Shown: in pieces, positions 1 through 12,600 of the stretch
Position numbering within the stretch: the first letter of the stretch is position 1
Layout: each line of letters opens with the position of its first letter
Source of the DNA: Glomus cerebriforme
Taxonomy: Eukaryota; Glomeromycota; Glomeromycetes; Glomerales; Glomeraceae
DNA length: 64,000 nucleotides
Assembly (NCBI GenBank): GCA_003550305.1
Contig: QKYT01000046.1
Coordinates: 17,466 to 81,465 of the forward strand
Direction: 5' to 3'
Program-made: the position numbers and the translations under genes
Notes under the pieces: model-generated
Databases searched by the model: none
Seen by the model: the letters and a program-made list of their open reading frames with translations, nothing else
What the model was told of the DNA's origin: nothing

Positions 1-712
1 CAATTATCCCCGATTTTAATTAGTATTACATAATGATCGACAGCTCTTAACCGGCGAATCACGAATTAAATTTTTAATTTCTAAGAAAAATTTTTTTATT
101 GAAGTTTTGAAATAATATATTTTAAATAAAAGTATAAGAACTATAAGTTTTTTAATAAGTTAATTGAATTTTTATAAAATTCTGATAATCGTGATTTTTT
201 TTAAATAATTTTTTTTTATATTATATACTGTATATGATCGGCAAAATTTATGCAAAAAAATACGCAAATTAAATCCTTTTGCTTAAAAAAAATCCATTAA
301 AAATATGCATTAAAATAACCTAACTTTGACTAAAAAATCCTTATTTTGTACGCAAATCCAAACTTCACTTCATAAAATTCCTTTATGATGGCGACGCAAT
401 AGTGTACCTTACCCCTACATATATATTTTGGGGTCCTAATGTATATCTACCACAATTCAGATCAGTATGTAATGGTTATATAATCAAGAAAATAAAAAAT
501 GCATCCCTAATTAAGTTAGTAATATACAGAGTGATCTTGTATTTTGTTATTTTCCTGACATAAATTATTTATTTCTTGCAGTATAAAAAATAAGATTGTT
601 GGCTATCTATTGTAAGTTTAATAAATATATTTTTTAATAATAAATGAAGAAAAGAAAACTGCAAATATTATTAGTATAACTTAATCAGTATTCAAATTCA
701 CTTTCTTATATA
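1..712. other. AT-rich sequence, no gene seen
   Basis: Very AT-rich DNA with poly-A and poly-T runs. I see no long frame, RNA gene or terminal repeat in it. It may be flanking repeat sequence of the relics that follow. Confidence 0.5.
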
Positions 713-1510
713 TCATTTTTTTTTCTGCTCAAGACTCTTCAACTCATTATCGATTTTCTTTATCTTATTTTTTATATTCTTCTTAATGTTTTGAAATTCA
801 CTATGAATACTCTTTTTGAGATTATCACTAAGGAATTCATAAAGATCTTTACTAAATTCTTTACAGAATTTATTCATATCAAATTTGGTAATAGTTGAAA
901 AAGTTTCTACTGTAGATTTTTTAGTAAATTCATCACTTGAGTCTTCATCTATATCACTGAAATAAATAATAAGTTACTGTAAATTATAAAATGAGATAAA
1001 GCCATAACATAATATAATAGCTACTTACTTTAGTCATTAAGTTCTTTGGAAAGGTCAGAAGCCTCATCGTTGATTCCATTTCTAGTCTATAATCTCTAAA
1101 ATCTTTTTGTTCCATCTTAAGAAAATTGTGACCAATAATCTTTTAGTTACACAATATTCTAAAATGATTTTCATTCAGGAACAAATTTTATTTTATAAGA
1201 ACTTAATAAGTTTCTCTGTATTTTTTCTTTAACTGTTGAATTATTTTTTTCACGAGAAAATGACGTTAAGGATTGTGATATTTGATTATTAGCTGTAAAT
1301 GATATATATTATTCATTATTATCAATGAAGAAAATAATGAAGATCCAGAAGAGCAACTATTAGTTACTTCATAATATCAAAATTAATCGCTTAAATTAAT
1401 TCTTACCATAAACAAAGTTTTCATTAGAATTTATATCTTCCACTTCAACCTTAGGTCTTATCTTCTTAGTCAATACTTCTTCATCAATTTGTCCATCATT
1501 ATTTGAAGGA
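713..1510 (-). pseudogene. Relic of a multi-exon gene with a coiled-coil C-terminus
   Basis: I do not recognise the family. The last exon (956 down to 713) reads openly from an acceptor ending TTTCAG and encodes an acidic, Ser-rich start (DIDEDSSDEF) followed by a Lys/Glu-rich stretch typical of a coiled coil, ending in TGA. An upstream piece near 1029-1085 reads INDEASDLSKELND and then meets TAA just before a GTAAGT donor, so the join to the last exon is broken. A third piece near 1407-1497 reads NDGQIDEEVLTKK and ends at a GTAAGA donor. The pieces are in a plausible order, but no intact model can be built. It could also be a gene with an unusual splice form. Function unknown. Confidence 0.4.
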
Positions 1511-2540
1511 TGTTTTTAACTATTATTAACAAACTACTTCTGATATATGTCGACCTGTTCTGCAAAATTTCTGATCACACTAAGCTATTATTACTTTGCC
1601 CAGACTACTCCAACTTTGTCATATATTCGATTCATCTTATGTCCCTTCTTCACAGATGCGGTCCAATCCTTGACGAGACAGAATCTGCTTTAGTAAATTA
1701 TCTTATAATGAAAGTTTTTAGCTAAATATACTGAGGGAGTTTTGAGTGAAGAGCTCATCACTTAAACTAAGAGTTGAGGTTTTTATTGTAACTAAAAGTT
1801 TCAGCTCCTCCCAAGAAAATAAAAAGGATTCAAGTTAGGTGCTTACCACTCGAACTAATAGTTGAGCTTTTCACTATAAACTAAAAAGTTTTAGCTTTTT
1901 CCTATTTCATACTGTAGACTAAAAGTCTCACAGTAATTTTAAACTCACCTTCCAATTATTAATAATTTTCTGGGCTTTTGTTCTATGTATCACATTAAAT
2001 CCAAATTTAACGTTAATCACTCGCTGAAGATTTTTCTTTATATCATCAAGAATTTTTGATAACTCCAGTTATATTTAAACTTCCAGTCTTGGACTGAAAT
2101 AACCTTGTAATAATTTATTGCAAGCTCTGAAGTCAAAAGCACCATTAATGAGGAGTACAAGTATGAGTCACGTGAGAAAATTTTTTTTTTGTGAATAGAT
2201 CAGACATATAGGCGCAGTAAAATTTATTCAATACATGTGGCAGTTTGTGACACCTTCACAGATTTCTGAGACATATGACATTTTGTGCATCAGAAATAAT
2301 AAAAATATATATGTTTAGATCCTTGATCACTCCTCTAGACTAGCTTTAATCAGACTGTTTGGAAAATCAAAATTGGAAATATTATTCAGTAACGGTTTTT
2401 TTATATTGCTTTTCAGCAATTTTACACTGACTTCTAACCCCGCCAGACTTTTCTCAAATTCTTTGATTATTTTCTCCAATAATTATAGTCAATTCAAGAT
2501 CTATAAACAAGATATACAATAAAAAGTAAATAAGCTAGGA
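1511..2540. other. Gene-poor AT-rich sequence
   Basis: Only short frames. The 71-codon plus-strand frame at 1510-1725 has no recognisable domain and no splice context. It lies upstream of the minus-strand relic and is probably decayed repeat DNA. Confidence 0.4.
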
Positions 2541-2831
2541 AAGAAGTCTGCTAGCAAAATATCTATCTCTTCCAATAGTCACAACTCCAAGAATAACAAA
2601 TTATTTAACAACAAGTCTAAGTTGCAGAAATGAAATGACTGGTACAGAAAACTTTCTAAGAAGTTTTGCAGAGAAACAAACCAAAATCCTAATAAGAAGC
2701 AGGAAATTTTTATAAACTTTCTAATGCAGTATTTTCTTAAGCAGGACAAATACTCAGAAACAGAGCACTACAGCCCTAAAGGCCATAAGAAATCTTTAAA
2801 ATCATGTGACTATTATAAATCTTACATCTGA
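2541..2831 (+). pseudogene. Degraded ORF fragment, Lys/Asn-rich, unknown family
   Basis: A 97-codon frame is interrupted by a single TGA at 2631-2633 and closed by TGA at 2829-2831. The translation is Ser/Asn/Lys-rich at first, then has a structured-looking part (INFLMQYFLKQD, HYSPKGHKK, CDYYKSY). Composition before and after the internal stop is consistent with one former protein. I cannot name it. It has no start codon at its left edge, so the 5' part is missing or in another exon. Confidence 0.35.
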
Positions 2832-4363
2832 TCTGGATTATTCCTATCTGTGCGCATGATTTACTGTTTCTTACTACTAAATATTTTCTTTTTGGTTCTG
2901 ATGTCTTAGGTCTAGGCAATTGTATAATCAGCCAGATGGAGGTATATTTTCATTGTCTTATTTTTTTGAATTTAGTAAATTTTTCCCTATCTTTTTTTAA
3001 CTAGATAGATTTTTGTTTTTGAAATTTCCTATGTATAAACCTTTATCAAATAACAATTAGAAGAAGTTTAACCGATATGATATAAAAGTACATGCAAATA
3101 TGAGTAAGAATTAAGAATTATTCTTTTAAATATTACACAAAAAAGACTTCCAATAAATCCAATGATCCGCCAATAATTTAGAGAAACAAATGAAAAAAAT
3201 AAAAAAAATAACAACATCATGAGAAGTTCTGTTTGAGATTCTTTTTATCATTTAAGTTTACAATAACTATTATATTATATTAACTAACAATAATTGTTTG
3301 ATAAAAAAAAAGGATTTTTTTCAAATTACATTATGCTTTCAATTTAATAATGTCATATACGCTATTGATACTAAGAAGTGATAATACTGTGATAATTTAC
3401 AAGATATAAAATTAGAATGGTTTCATTTATTCTGCTGTAGTACTGTTAGTCTACTAATCTGCGAAATTTTAAAAATTGTGATAAATCACGACTCGATTAA
3501 CTCAATTAACAGTTTTAAATTATTAAAAATCCTTTTAAAATGGATTTTGATCACTTACCGAAATTTAATAATTTTGAGAAAGATTTTTTTTTAAAAAAAA
3601 AATATTTTGATGTCATCAGAACGTGATTGGTCTTTTCTTACTTTGCATATGGATATAAAAACAAGATGATGAATTGCTAGATATAACTACACATTTTATT
3701 AAATAATTCATAAAAGAAACTCAGAATAATATGAAACAAAGCTTACAGATTATGTATACATTGTGGTAAAATTTTATATATATACTTGATGTATTATGAG
3801 GAGGAAAATTATATTTCTCTCTAGGTAACGTCAATATTCTCATCATCGTTAAAATGCCATAATAAAACACTAGAGAAATCTTTGTTCTTGTTCTAATAGT
3901 TTTATTTATTTGGTTTTGTATAGCATACAATACAAGTATCTATATAGTTTTTTTTTGTGACATGCAAAATTTTTGTTCAAGATGTCCATAGTTACGATCT
4001 TTGTGGGATTAATAAGTTTATTTAGATATTGTACAAAGTCAAATGATTAAGTACTTTTAAGTATAGTTTAAAATTTAAAAATTCATACAATGCATTTTTA
4101 CCATATGGCGTTAGTAATACAGTATTTTATACAAAATTACCATAATTACGAACTCACGTTTATTAATGTTATTATTATTATAAAATAAAATTTTAACACT
4201 TTTTTTGAAAAGTGCAAAAATTTTTTTTTTTTTACAAAAATTTAAGTAATCAATAAGATGTAAATCATGTAAATCTTACCGATTTTGAAAGTTACATAAT
4301 TTTTTTGTCAGAAAAATTTAAAAATTCACCATCAATTCAAAATTTTCTAAACTTTATAACATT
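2832..4363. other. AT-rich spacer
   Basis: About 1.5 kb of AT-rich sequence with homopolymer runs and no supported gene. A 69-codon minus-strand frame at 3721-3930 has no domain signal. Confidence 0.45.
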
Positions 4364-5908
4364 ATGGAACAAAAATATATCAGTAACGATATATTTGAAC
4401 TAATAAAAGATTTTAATCATCAATTAACTCAAGAATAAAAATTATTAATTAATAAACTAATATTAAATGAAGAAGTAAAATTATAATATATGAGGTTTGG
4501 TTTATGTAAAGAATGCAAACAACTAAATACTGGTGTTCTTTGGTATCAAGCATGTAATTCTAAACATTTTCAACAAAATTTCAAAAATTGGACAAGTGAA
4601 AATTCTGATGTTGATAAATTAATCCAAGAATTGCAATTTAATGCAAAAAATGGATATGAAAAATTAGAATGGATTGAATATGATAGATTTGAAAATAATT
4701 TTAGAATAATATATAAAGTAATTTGAAAGGAAGGTTATATAACTAGTTAGAATTATGATCATTGGAATAAATCTAATAAGAATATAAAAGTTGCTTTAAA
4801 GTATTTAAATGATTCAAAAGACATAACATTAGAATTTTTAAATGAGGTAATATTTTTAATTTATAATTTCAATTAATATTTAATATTTAAAATAAACCCT
4901 AATTTTTTGCTTATTATTATGATTTTTTAGATGAATTTACACTTGAAAATGAATAATTCAAATGATATTATTAAATTTTATAGAATTACCAAAGATTCTC
5001 AAACTAATAATTTTATAATGGTAATGGATCTTGCATAATAAAGTTTAAGACAAAAATTAAATAAAGATTTTGATAAATTGAGTTGGATGCATAAGTTTGA
5101 TATTTTAACAATAATTATAAGAGGTTTTTGTGATATTCATAAAGAGGGATTAACACATCAGGATTTTCATAATGGTAATTTATTAAATGATCATATTGGT
5201 GCATTTCATAATATCAGAATTACTGATTTAGGATTATGTAAACCAGCAAATGAAAAATCAGAAAAATATGATGAAAAAGTTTATGAAGTATTGTCATATA
5301 TAGCTCCTGAAGTTTTAAAAAGAAAAAAATATACACAAAAAAGTGATATTTATAGTTTTGAAATTATTATATATGAAGTATTTAATGGATTACCTCCTTA
5401 TTATGATATAGCCTATGAAGAATTATTAGCTGTTAAAATTTGTCAAGAATTGAGACCAAATTTTCATACTAAAGTACCTCAATTAATAGAAGATATAACT
5501 AAAAAATGTGTAGATGCAGATCCATTAAAAAGACCGACTGCAGAATATTTATATAAAAGATTTGATGAATGGTTTATAAATATTCGTAATTATAGAAAGG
5601 ATAGTGAAATTTATAAACAAATTGATGAAGCAGATGAATTTAATAAAAAAACAGCCAAAATCATCAAATAATAATACTAAACTTATGTATACTACACATT
5701 CTCAAGCTATTTATACAAGTAAACAGTTAAATTTTAATAATTTACCTGAACCAAAAAATAATGATGATGAAAAAGATTATTCAGGTAATTATAATTAAAT
5801 TTATTATAATTTGTTTAAAAAATATTATATTTATTAGAATAATATATATATATATTATACAATAGAATCTACAGAACCTGAATTTAGCTGGTCTACTCTT
5901 ATTGAATA
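4364..5908 (+). pseudogene. Broken protein kinase of the expanded Glomeromycete family
   Basis: The N-terminus has the family's Cys-rich block (LCKECKQ, then ACNSKHFQQNF) followed by LEWIEYDRF. The kinase core keeps a VALKYL lysine, a catalytic loop HQDFHNGN, DLGLCKPA in place of DFG, an APE motif, and a C-lobe with DADPLKRPT. An intron of about 85 bp (near 4847-4932) splits the N-lobe, and a last small exon begins after ATAG near 5862. Damage: a stop at about codon 23; a frame change before 4490; TGA at 4724-4726; TAG near 4748; a double stop at 5036-5041; and a frameshift near 5655-5665 before the C-terminal tail. Such kinases are usually Tyr-kinase-like Ser/Thr kinases. This copy cannot make a full protein. 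A paralogous wreck lies at 32218-33918. Confidence 0.85.
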
Positions 5909-6814
5909 AATAAATTAACTTCCATAATTTAAACTGGGTGGTTCATTTTTCTGTCAAAGTGTGTTTCATCTGTTTTTCTCAGATGATGGTATCTTCACAA
6001 TTTATAAGTATTATTTATTTCAAATCAGTCATTAATAGTAAGAATCATTATATATTTAATATTGATAATTATTTTATTAAAAAAGAACTTTGTCATATAA
6101 TACAATCTATTATTTAACAGAAAATTTATTTAAAATAATTTAGTTTTTACATATTTTTATTTTTTTTTTTTTTAAAAGTTATATAGTAAAATGTAATTGA
6201 CTTTAAAACAAAAATTATAAAATGTTTTAATAATAATAATAAAGAATTATGCGCTGAGAGAAAATTTTGATTTCATTTTTTTTTACACCTAAAATCATAG
6301 TTATTTCTTAAAAATTAAATTTTTTATTATTACAAGTTAATCTTTTATATATTTGAAATAAAGGTTATGTCGCGTCAAGAAAAAAACTAACATTATTATA
6401 TTTGATTAATGAATGTTAAATTGCATCATATATATATATATTTTTTAATATATATACAGTATATACATATATAAATAATAGATGTTCTGCTATCTCAACT
6501 GACCGACAAAGTCTCATACCAGAAGATTAATTTTTTCTAATTGGTATAGATACAGTAGATGTTCACGAAAATGATAGCTACCGTATGTATTCAATTTTCT
6601 TACAAAATTGCTTTGCCCTTACCAAAGTATTCCTTGCATTAGATGTAAAAATTTTCACCCAGCCATGCTCTACAGGTCCACACGTTGAAAATATCGTATA
6701 AAAACAAGCGAATCTTTACCTAAATTGTAAAAGTGCTACGTGCGATTTGCCAATCACGTGTAACATCGATTTTAAAAAAAAAATTTCACATTATTAATCT
6801 GTTATTTGGTTGAA
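5909..6814. promoter_or_regulatory. Upstream region of the Lines-family gene, with an E-box
   Basis: AT-rich spacer with no gene. A CACGTG hexamer at 6755-6760 (context AATCACGTGT) sits about 55 bp before the ATG at 6815. The same hexamer recurs near several other genes here. Whether it is bound is not shown. Confidence 0.35.
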
Positions 6815-9027
6815 ATGGAATCTGTAATAATAGAGAAACCCGAGAAGCTCAATGAACTTTCTAACTTCCATGTAGAAGTTCTCGAGAATTTCTTAAATGA
6901 AGTAAATAAGCTCGTTCTTTTGTTTTTTTTTTTTTTTGAGTCGCGTCATATTTAGCACTAATTACGTTATTTATTCACAATAGGACGTTCGGCTCTTAAA
7001 TCCTTCCGAAGAATTTAAACATCAAAAGCTAATTTTAAAAAGACTATCCACCATAATAAATGCACTACATAATTGTTATCAGCAAGACTTTAGCTTTGCT
7101 AATAATGATTATGCAATAAAATTCTGCAACCTTCTCTCTAAAAATCAACTCATTCTGGTGTAATAACTAGTATAATAATATATTTTTTTGGGTATCATAT
7201 TTTACCATTCAAATTTCAAATTATTAATTTTTTTTTTTTTAATAATTTAGGCACAATATCTTATATATAATGATAATTTTATTGTGTACTTAACAAAAAA
7301 ACTTTTGACATTATGGTTCTTGTTGATATCAAATAAGATGGTGTGTAATGATTTAAATAATTTATAAAAATGCTACACGATTAATTATTTTTTTTGACAT
7401 CAATTTCAATCATTCTAAAAAAAAGCCATTAACAGACAATATCAATATAGAAGAAACTCAAATGCAGTTATTAGAAAAATTATGTGATTTATACATTGAT
7501 AAGCTAAAAGGCGTGTCTTCTTCTAATACTATTGAATCAATACTGGAAATATTTCATAGTGTTTTGAAAGATTTTCGGCATCGTTTATCTGATGTAATTA
7601 ATGAAAATGCTGAACATAATTTAGCACAACACGCAGGTGGTCGGTTGTTAAATATACTTAATGAGCGGTTTGAGATAGAAAGGATCATAAATATAGATGA
7701 TGGAAGTAATAACCTTATCATTGTTTCGACTCTCGCTGTCATTTTGGATATCAAGAAACTCGAGGCCGATAAAATAGAGGATGCGTTAAGTTCTCATTTA
7801 AAGCAGGCCTTTCAGAGTATTTTAAGAAAAGTAGATTCAAAAATTGAATTAATATGTGGTTTATTGTGTTGTAGACATCTATCTGCTGTAAGAAAAGTTT
7901 TGGCCATTTTGCATTATACAGTGAAGTCTACTAATAACATTGATATGGTAAGAAACCATTTTTTTCAGACGTTAAATCACATTTGAATGAAATAATAAAT
8001 CTTCGGTTTTTCTATTAAATAGATATTTATGATTCTTACTGGTATAAGAGATTATACTGAGCGAATTTTGTCTTCTTCAGATATTCAAAAGCTTATTGAT
8101 TCTATGCTTGATAATAATCACACTGAATTTTTCGATGATAAAGCTGTTTCTGATGTTACAATTAACATCGAATGCTTAAAGGAATTAATAAACATTTATA
8201 TGGAAGTTTACATTTCTCTTATGAGATTATATATGGAAGAGAATGAAAATTTTTGTTATCGTATTTCAACTGATATAAAACTTCGTATTCTAAACGACAT
8301 TTTAACATTCACTCACGGTAAGCTCAACTTTTAATTAACATATAAATTCAGTATGATGAATTTTTTAATAGTTTTTCCTTTTTTGTTTGATAGGTTTGTT
8401 GCAGCAAAATGAAGATTCGGTTGAATATATATTCAATTGGTACATGAATAATGATAGCGACCTAGCTTCTTTTATGTTAAATCTTGTACGATTAGAACTT
8501 ACATTTAGAGAATTTGAAAAGAAATTAATCAATTTTGATGATGAGTCTCAAGAAAAAAGCATGAACGAGCAAAAGTAAATTGTTAATTTAATTTCTTATA
8601 TTATTATTATTTACTAAATCTTAAATTTTGATTATTTTTTAGATCGATAATGGAGTGTATATCGACACAAATGACTCATATCTTAAATTATTATACTTCA
8701 CATGATTTTTTCTTGAGATTTTTAATTTCGACCGGATTTAATTATTCTATATTATTGGATTTTTTAATTTCAAATGAAACAATTTTTTTGGAATTTCTTT
8801 TAGATTATTGTAAACACCTTGAGCAAAATATTTCTCAGTTTCTTATTATATGTAAGAAATTTGATGAAAAAATTTCAGAAATGGAGAATTGTGCTGAACG
8901 AGTGCTAGTAGTCTTTAATAATTTAACTCGATCGATACAATCATTAATGGATAAGAATTTATTTCCATATAACGCTACTTCTCTAATAAAAAGATTAAAG
9001 AAAGTTGAATTATTGATACCTTATTAA
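6815..9027 (+). CDS. Lines-family protein (LINS1-like)
   Basis: Seven exons: 6815-6901, 6984-7157, 7251-7344, 7436-7947, 8023-8317, 8394-8574 and 8643-9027. Together they give 575 residues with continuous phase. The protein is helical and Leu/Ile-rich throughout, with no membrane segment or signal peptide. The C-terminal 130 residues resemble the Lines C-terminal domain: an acidic FLEFLLDY helix, a long Leu-rich helix, then a closing LFPYN...SLIKRL motif close to the end. Lines proteins are conserved eukaryotic proteins of poorly known molecular role, first described in Drosophila segment patterning. The ATG at 6815 is the first in frame after the upstream E-box. The third intron was placed by phase, using a GTAATG donor and an AACAG acceptor. 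It is convergent with the corepressor gene downstream. The family call rests mainly on the C-terminal motif. Confidence 0.72.
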
Positions 9028-9660
9028 GGTTTTAAAACATTGGCTTGAAAGATATAGTGATCAGATTTTTTTATAACATTTTCTTGGATATTTACAAATA
9101 ACATCTGGATAGACAAAAAGACTAGATTGTGCACAGCTAAAATACAAATATTTCTTAAAAACTAAACTTAATATTAGTGGTTAAGTAGGTTCATGTTTAC
9201 AAGATTATTTTCCAAAATGTTTTAATTTACATATATTATTCATTAAAATGATCATAATTAATATTTAATCACTCATTGTATAGGAAGGTGGGAAATAAAA
9301 TATACAGTAGAACGTGGTGAGAGAAGTATTTTAGTATAAATTATATATTTTTAAATGGCCCAAAATAAAGTAACATTTTATTACGTTAAATTAATAAAAA
9401 AAAATATACATGTAAAAAAATTACAGTTTTTATTGCAAATAAAAATGGGTTGTAAAAAAATTCATTGCAAAGGAATAATTGACTTATCTATAAACATTGA
9501 CTATTTAACATCTTAAAAAATTGTTTAAAAATGTACAAATGAAGATTATATTTATAATTTACTTATTATTAACATTGATAAAAATAAAATAAAAATAAAC
9601 CTATTTTCAATTAAAACAAGAAAGTCCTTTATTTTAATTGAATTATGTAAAATTCATCAT
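9028..9660. other. Convergent intergenic region
   Basis: Lies between the stop codons of the Lines-family gene (+) and the SANT corepressor (-). It is AT-rich and probably contains both 3' untranslated regions. No gene is seen. Confidence 0.5.
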
Positions 9661-12600
9661 CTATGACGGAGGTTCTATTTTAGGATATAATATTGGCGAC
9701 GAAAGTCGACTGTTGCTCCGTTCTGATGATGATGATTGTTGTTGATCTCCAGAAAAAGGTCTTGGCGAGCTAGTAAAATTATGCGCGTGACCATGCCCAA
9801 CTACACTTTGCACACCTTGTACTATACCAGGAGGACTGCCTGGCATTACCATAGAAGGTCTGGTTTGTATAATATGATGATGATGTCCATTATAATTTAA
9901 TTCACCTATAGCTGGTGTGCTACTTATTGATGATGTCGGGCGTCCAATAATATTGGAATTCATACCAGGAACTCTGTGCACTTGTTGATAGTGAACTTGT
10001 GGCCTGACCTGGGATTGTTGAGGTGCTCGAGTAAATATATGATTAGGAGATCCTACTCTACGAATATGCCCAGCTATCATTTCATTTGTATTATAATCGG
10101 AAGACTGATGAGTGGTGAAAGAACTCTGTGAAACGTTGCTAATATGTTGTGATGCCGAAGATGAGCCTGTAGTAGTAGTAATATGATGACCGACTAATTG
10201 TTGGCCAACTAACGTATTATTATTAAATATGTATTGTGGAGAATATATACGAGATACAGAATTCCCCATATAATTATTATTCATAAATGTTTGTGTTGAG
10301 TTAGAAGCAATGCTGTGAGCTCCAGGAATCTGAACAGAATTTGTTATTCTCTGCTGTTGAATTTGATGTTGATGTGCTAACTGTTGTTGAACTTGTTGAT
10401 GTACTTGTTGATTAGATTGTTGCATATATAAATAATTCGGTTGACGAAAACGTTGAGATATATTTGATGTCTGTTGATTTTGAGGATTCGATAATATATG
10501 TGCGTAATGTTGCTGTTGTCGATGTTGCTGGTGTTCAATTTGTCGATTCTGAAATGCTATTTGGTTCATTCGTATCGCATATTGCGCATATTGTGATGGT
10601 TGTTGCGATAAAGATTGATGGTTGTTTGGTCTTGAAGAAAGATGCAGCTCTGAATTTGGTGTCATAAAGTGAGGTGGAACTTGTCGAGATACTGAGGAAA
10701 TAACATTTTGCATGTTTGCATCACTTGAAACAGTGCCAGCTACATTATGTCTACGATCATTAACTCTTTCTGGATCAACGACAATTTCGTTTTCATTGTT
10801 TCTGTTATTCCTCATTTCTGATTGTTCTTCGCTAAACCAATGATCATCAATAACGTTTTCTGTTGTATTTGAAGGATTCAACAAATTCAGAATGTTACTG
10901 CTTTTTTGTGTAGTTTCTGATGATGAAGTACTTGAAGGCTTATTTAATGACTCTGATATTTGTGATTGCCTTTCGGTAGATACATTTACAGTATTCTTTT
11001 CTGTAAGAGTTGAGAAGAATCCATGAAAAGGTAAGGCCGTTTCATCATTTATTGAAATATTAGGTTGATTTTGTGTATTATGTCTGTGAGGTTCAAGTGA
11101 TGATACATTTCCTCGTGATGTTTGCACATTAGACTTTGCTTGTGATTGCTTTTCTTTTGAACTATGTATATCATCACTTGTGTTAAATGGTCTAGTTTCA
11201 ATATCATCAGTGTTATTTCCTATATTTTGTTTTTCAAAATGTTTTTCATAATAATTTTTTACTTGAACCTCAGTTTTTGACCTGATTACTTCAGATATTT
11301 TCCTGAAATCTTTGCCAAATTCATTTAACGATTGTTCAAATAGACTAACTTCTCTTTTGTTCCAATACGATGATATTTTCTTTTGTGATGTAATACGATC
11401 ATCATTTACAATTGAACTTTTACTTGAGGAAACCTCATTATCTTCAACTTGTCTTGGTCGACCTTTGCCTTTTGATACTGAAGGTGATTCCTGTTGTGTA
11501 GAAGAATTTGGATTATCACGAGCATTTCCATCAAGTGACATTAAAGTAAGAACACGAGCTGCTTCATCAACACCTATATCATCATCATTGACAGAATTTT
11601 GCTTCCGAGGCTGTGCATCTAATATGACCGGATTATTGGTATCATTATCTATACTAGGTGGGCCGTGTAATGTGTTACGCTTTTTCTTTACTGGTTCACT
11701 TTCTTCTTGTTGATCAGGGTCTTTTATGACTTTTGTCTTTCTTCTCGCTTTTGAAGTTCTAGTCTTTTTAACAGGTAATGCACTTTCCTCTATAGCCCCT
11801 TGTATACTAATATGACTTGATTCAGAGTTACTATTAACGAATGTTAATTGTTCTTGCGTTTTTTGTTTTTCCTGAATATTTAATATTACGTTTTGATGTT
11901 GCTGCATTGATAAATCCGATTTTTCTGAAGGATTTTCGTCATTAAAGTTGGAATGTTTATTTAGTTCTGATTGTTCTACCAAAGGAGGAACAGTTTCAAT
12001 GTTTGGGCTTTCGTTAACTTCGTTAGACATTTCATTATTTTCTTCGGAAATTTCGTTAATTGTAGTCGATTCTTCATCGATGTTTTCCAAAACTTTACTA
12101 TTATTTATTACACCAGAACTATTAAAATTTATCGGAACAATGTTTTGAGAATTATTAGGTAATGCATGGTTGCTTTTCAACGCTTTATTACTATTTAGAG
12201 CGATCATACGCTGTCCTCGACCATTTTTTGGGATCAAATCTTTCAATTTTAATTCCTTTTTATTCCGATAATAATAAATAACACAATCATTAGCAGATTT
12301 ATCTTTAAGATGTTCTGCTATCTTACCAAATTTTTTTGGATAAGATTTGAAAAGTTCATAGAAATCTTCTTTTTCTTGAAATGTCCAATAATCATTTACA
12401 TCGACATTAAATTCATAAAAACATTTAGGATCCGACACGCATCGATTATTATTAATAAATTTGGCTTGTTGCCTTTCTTTCGGATCTAAAATCATAGAAG
12501 GAACGTTTGCCCATGTTTGGCATTTACGTTGTTCATCCTGGAGTATTTTCATAACTTCTTCCATTTCAGCTTCAGATCTGACGACATCACCACGACGTCT

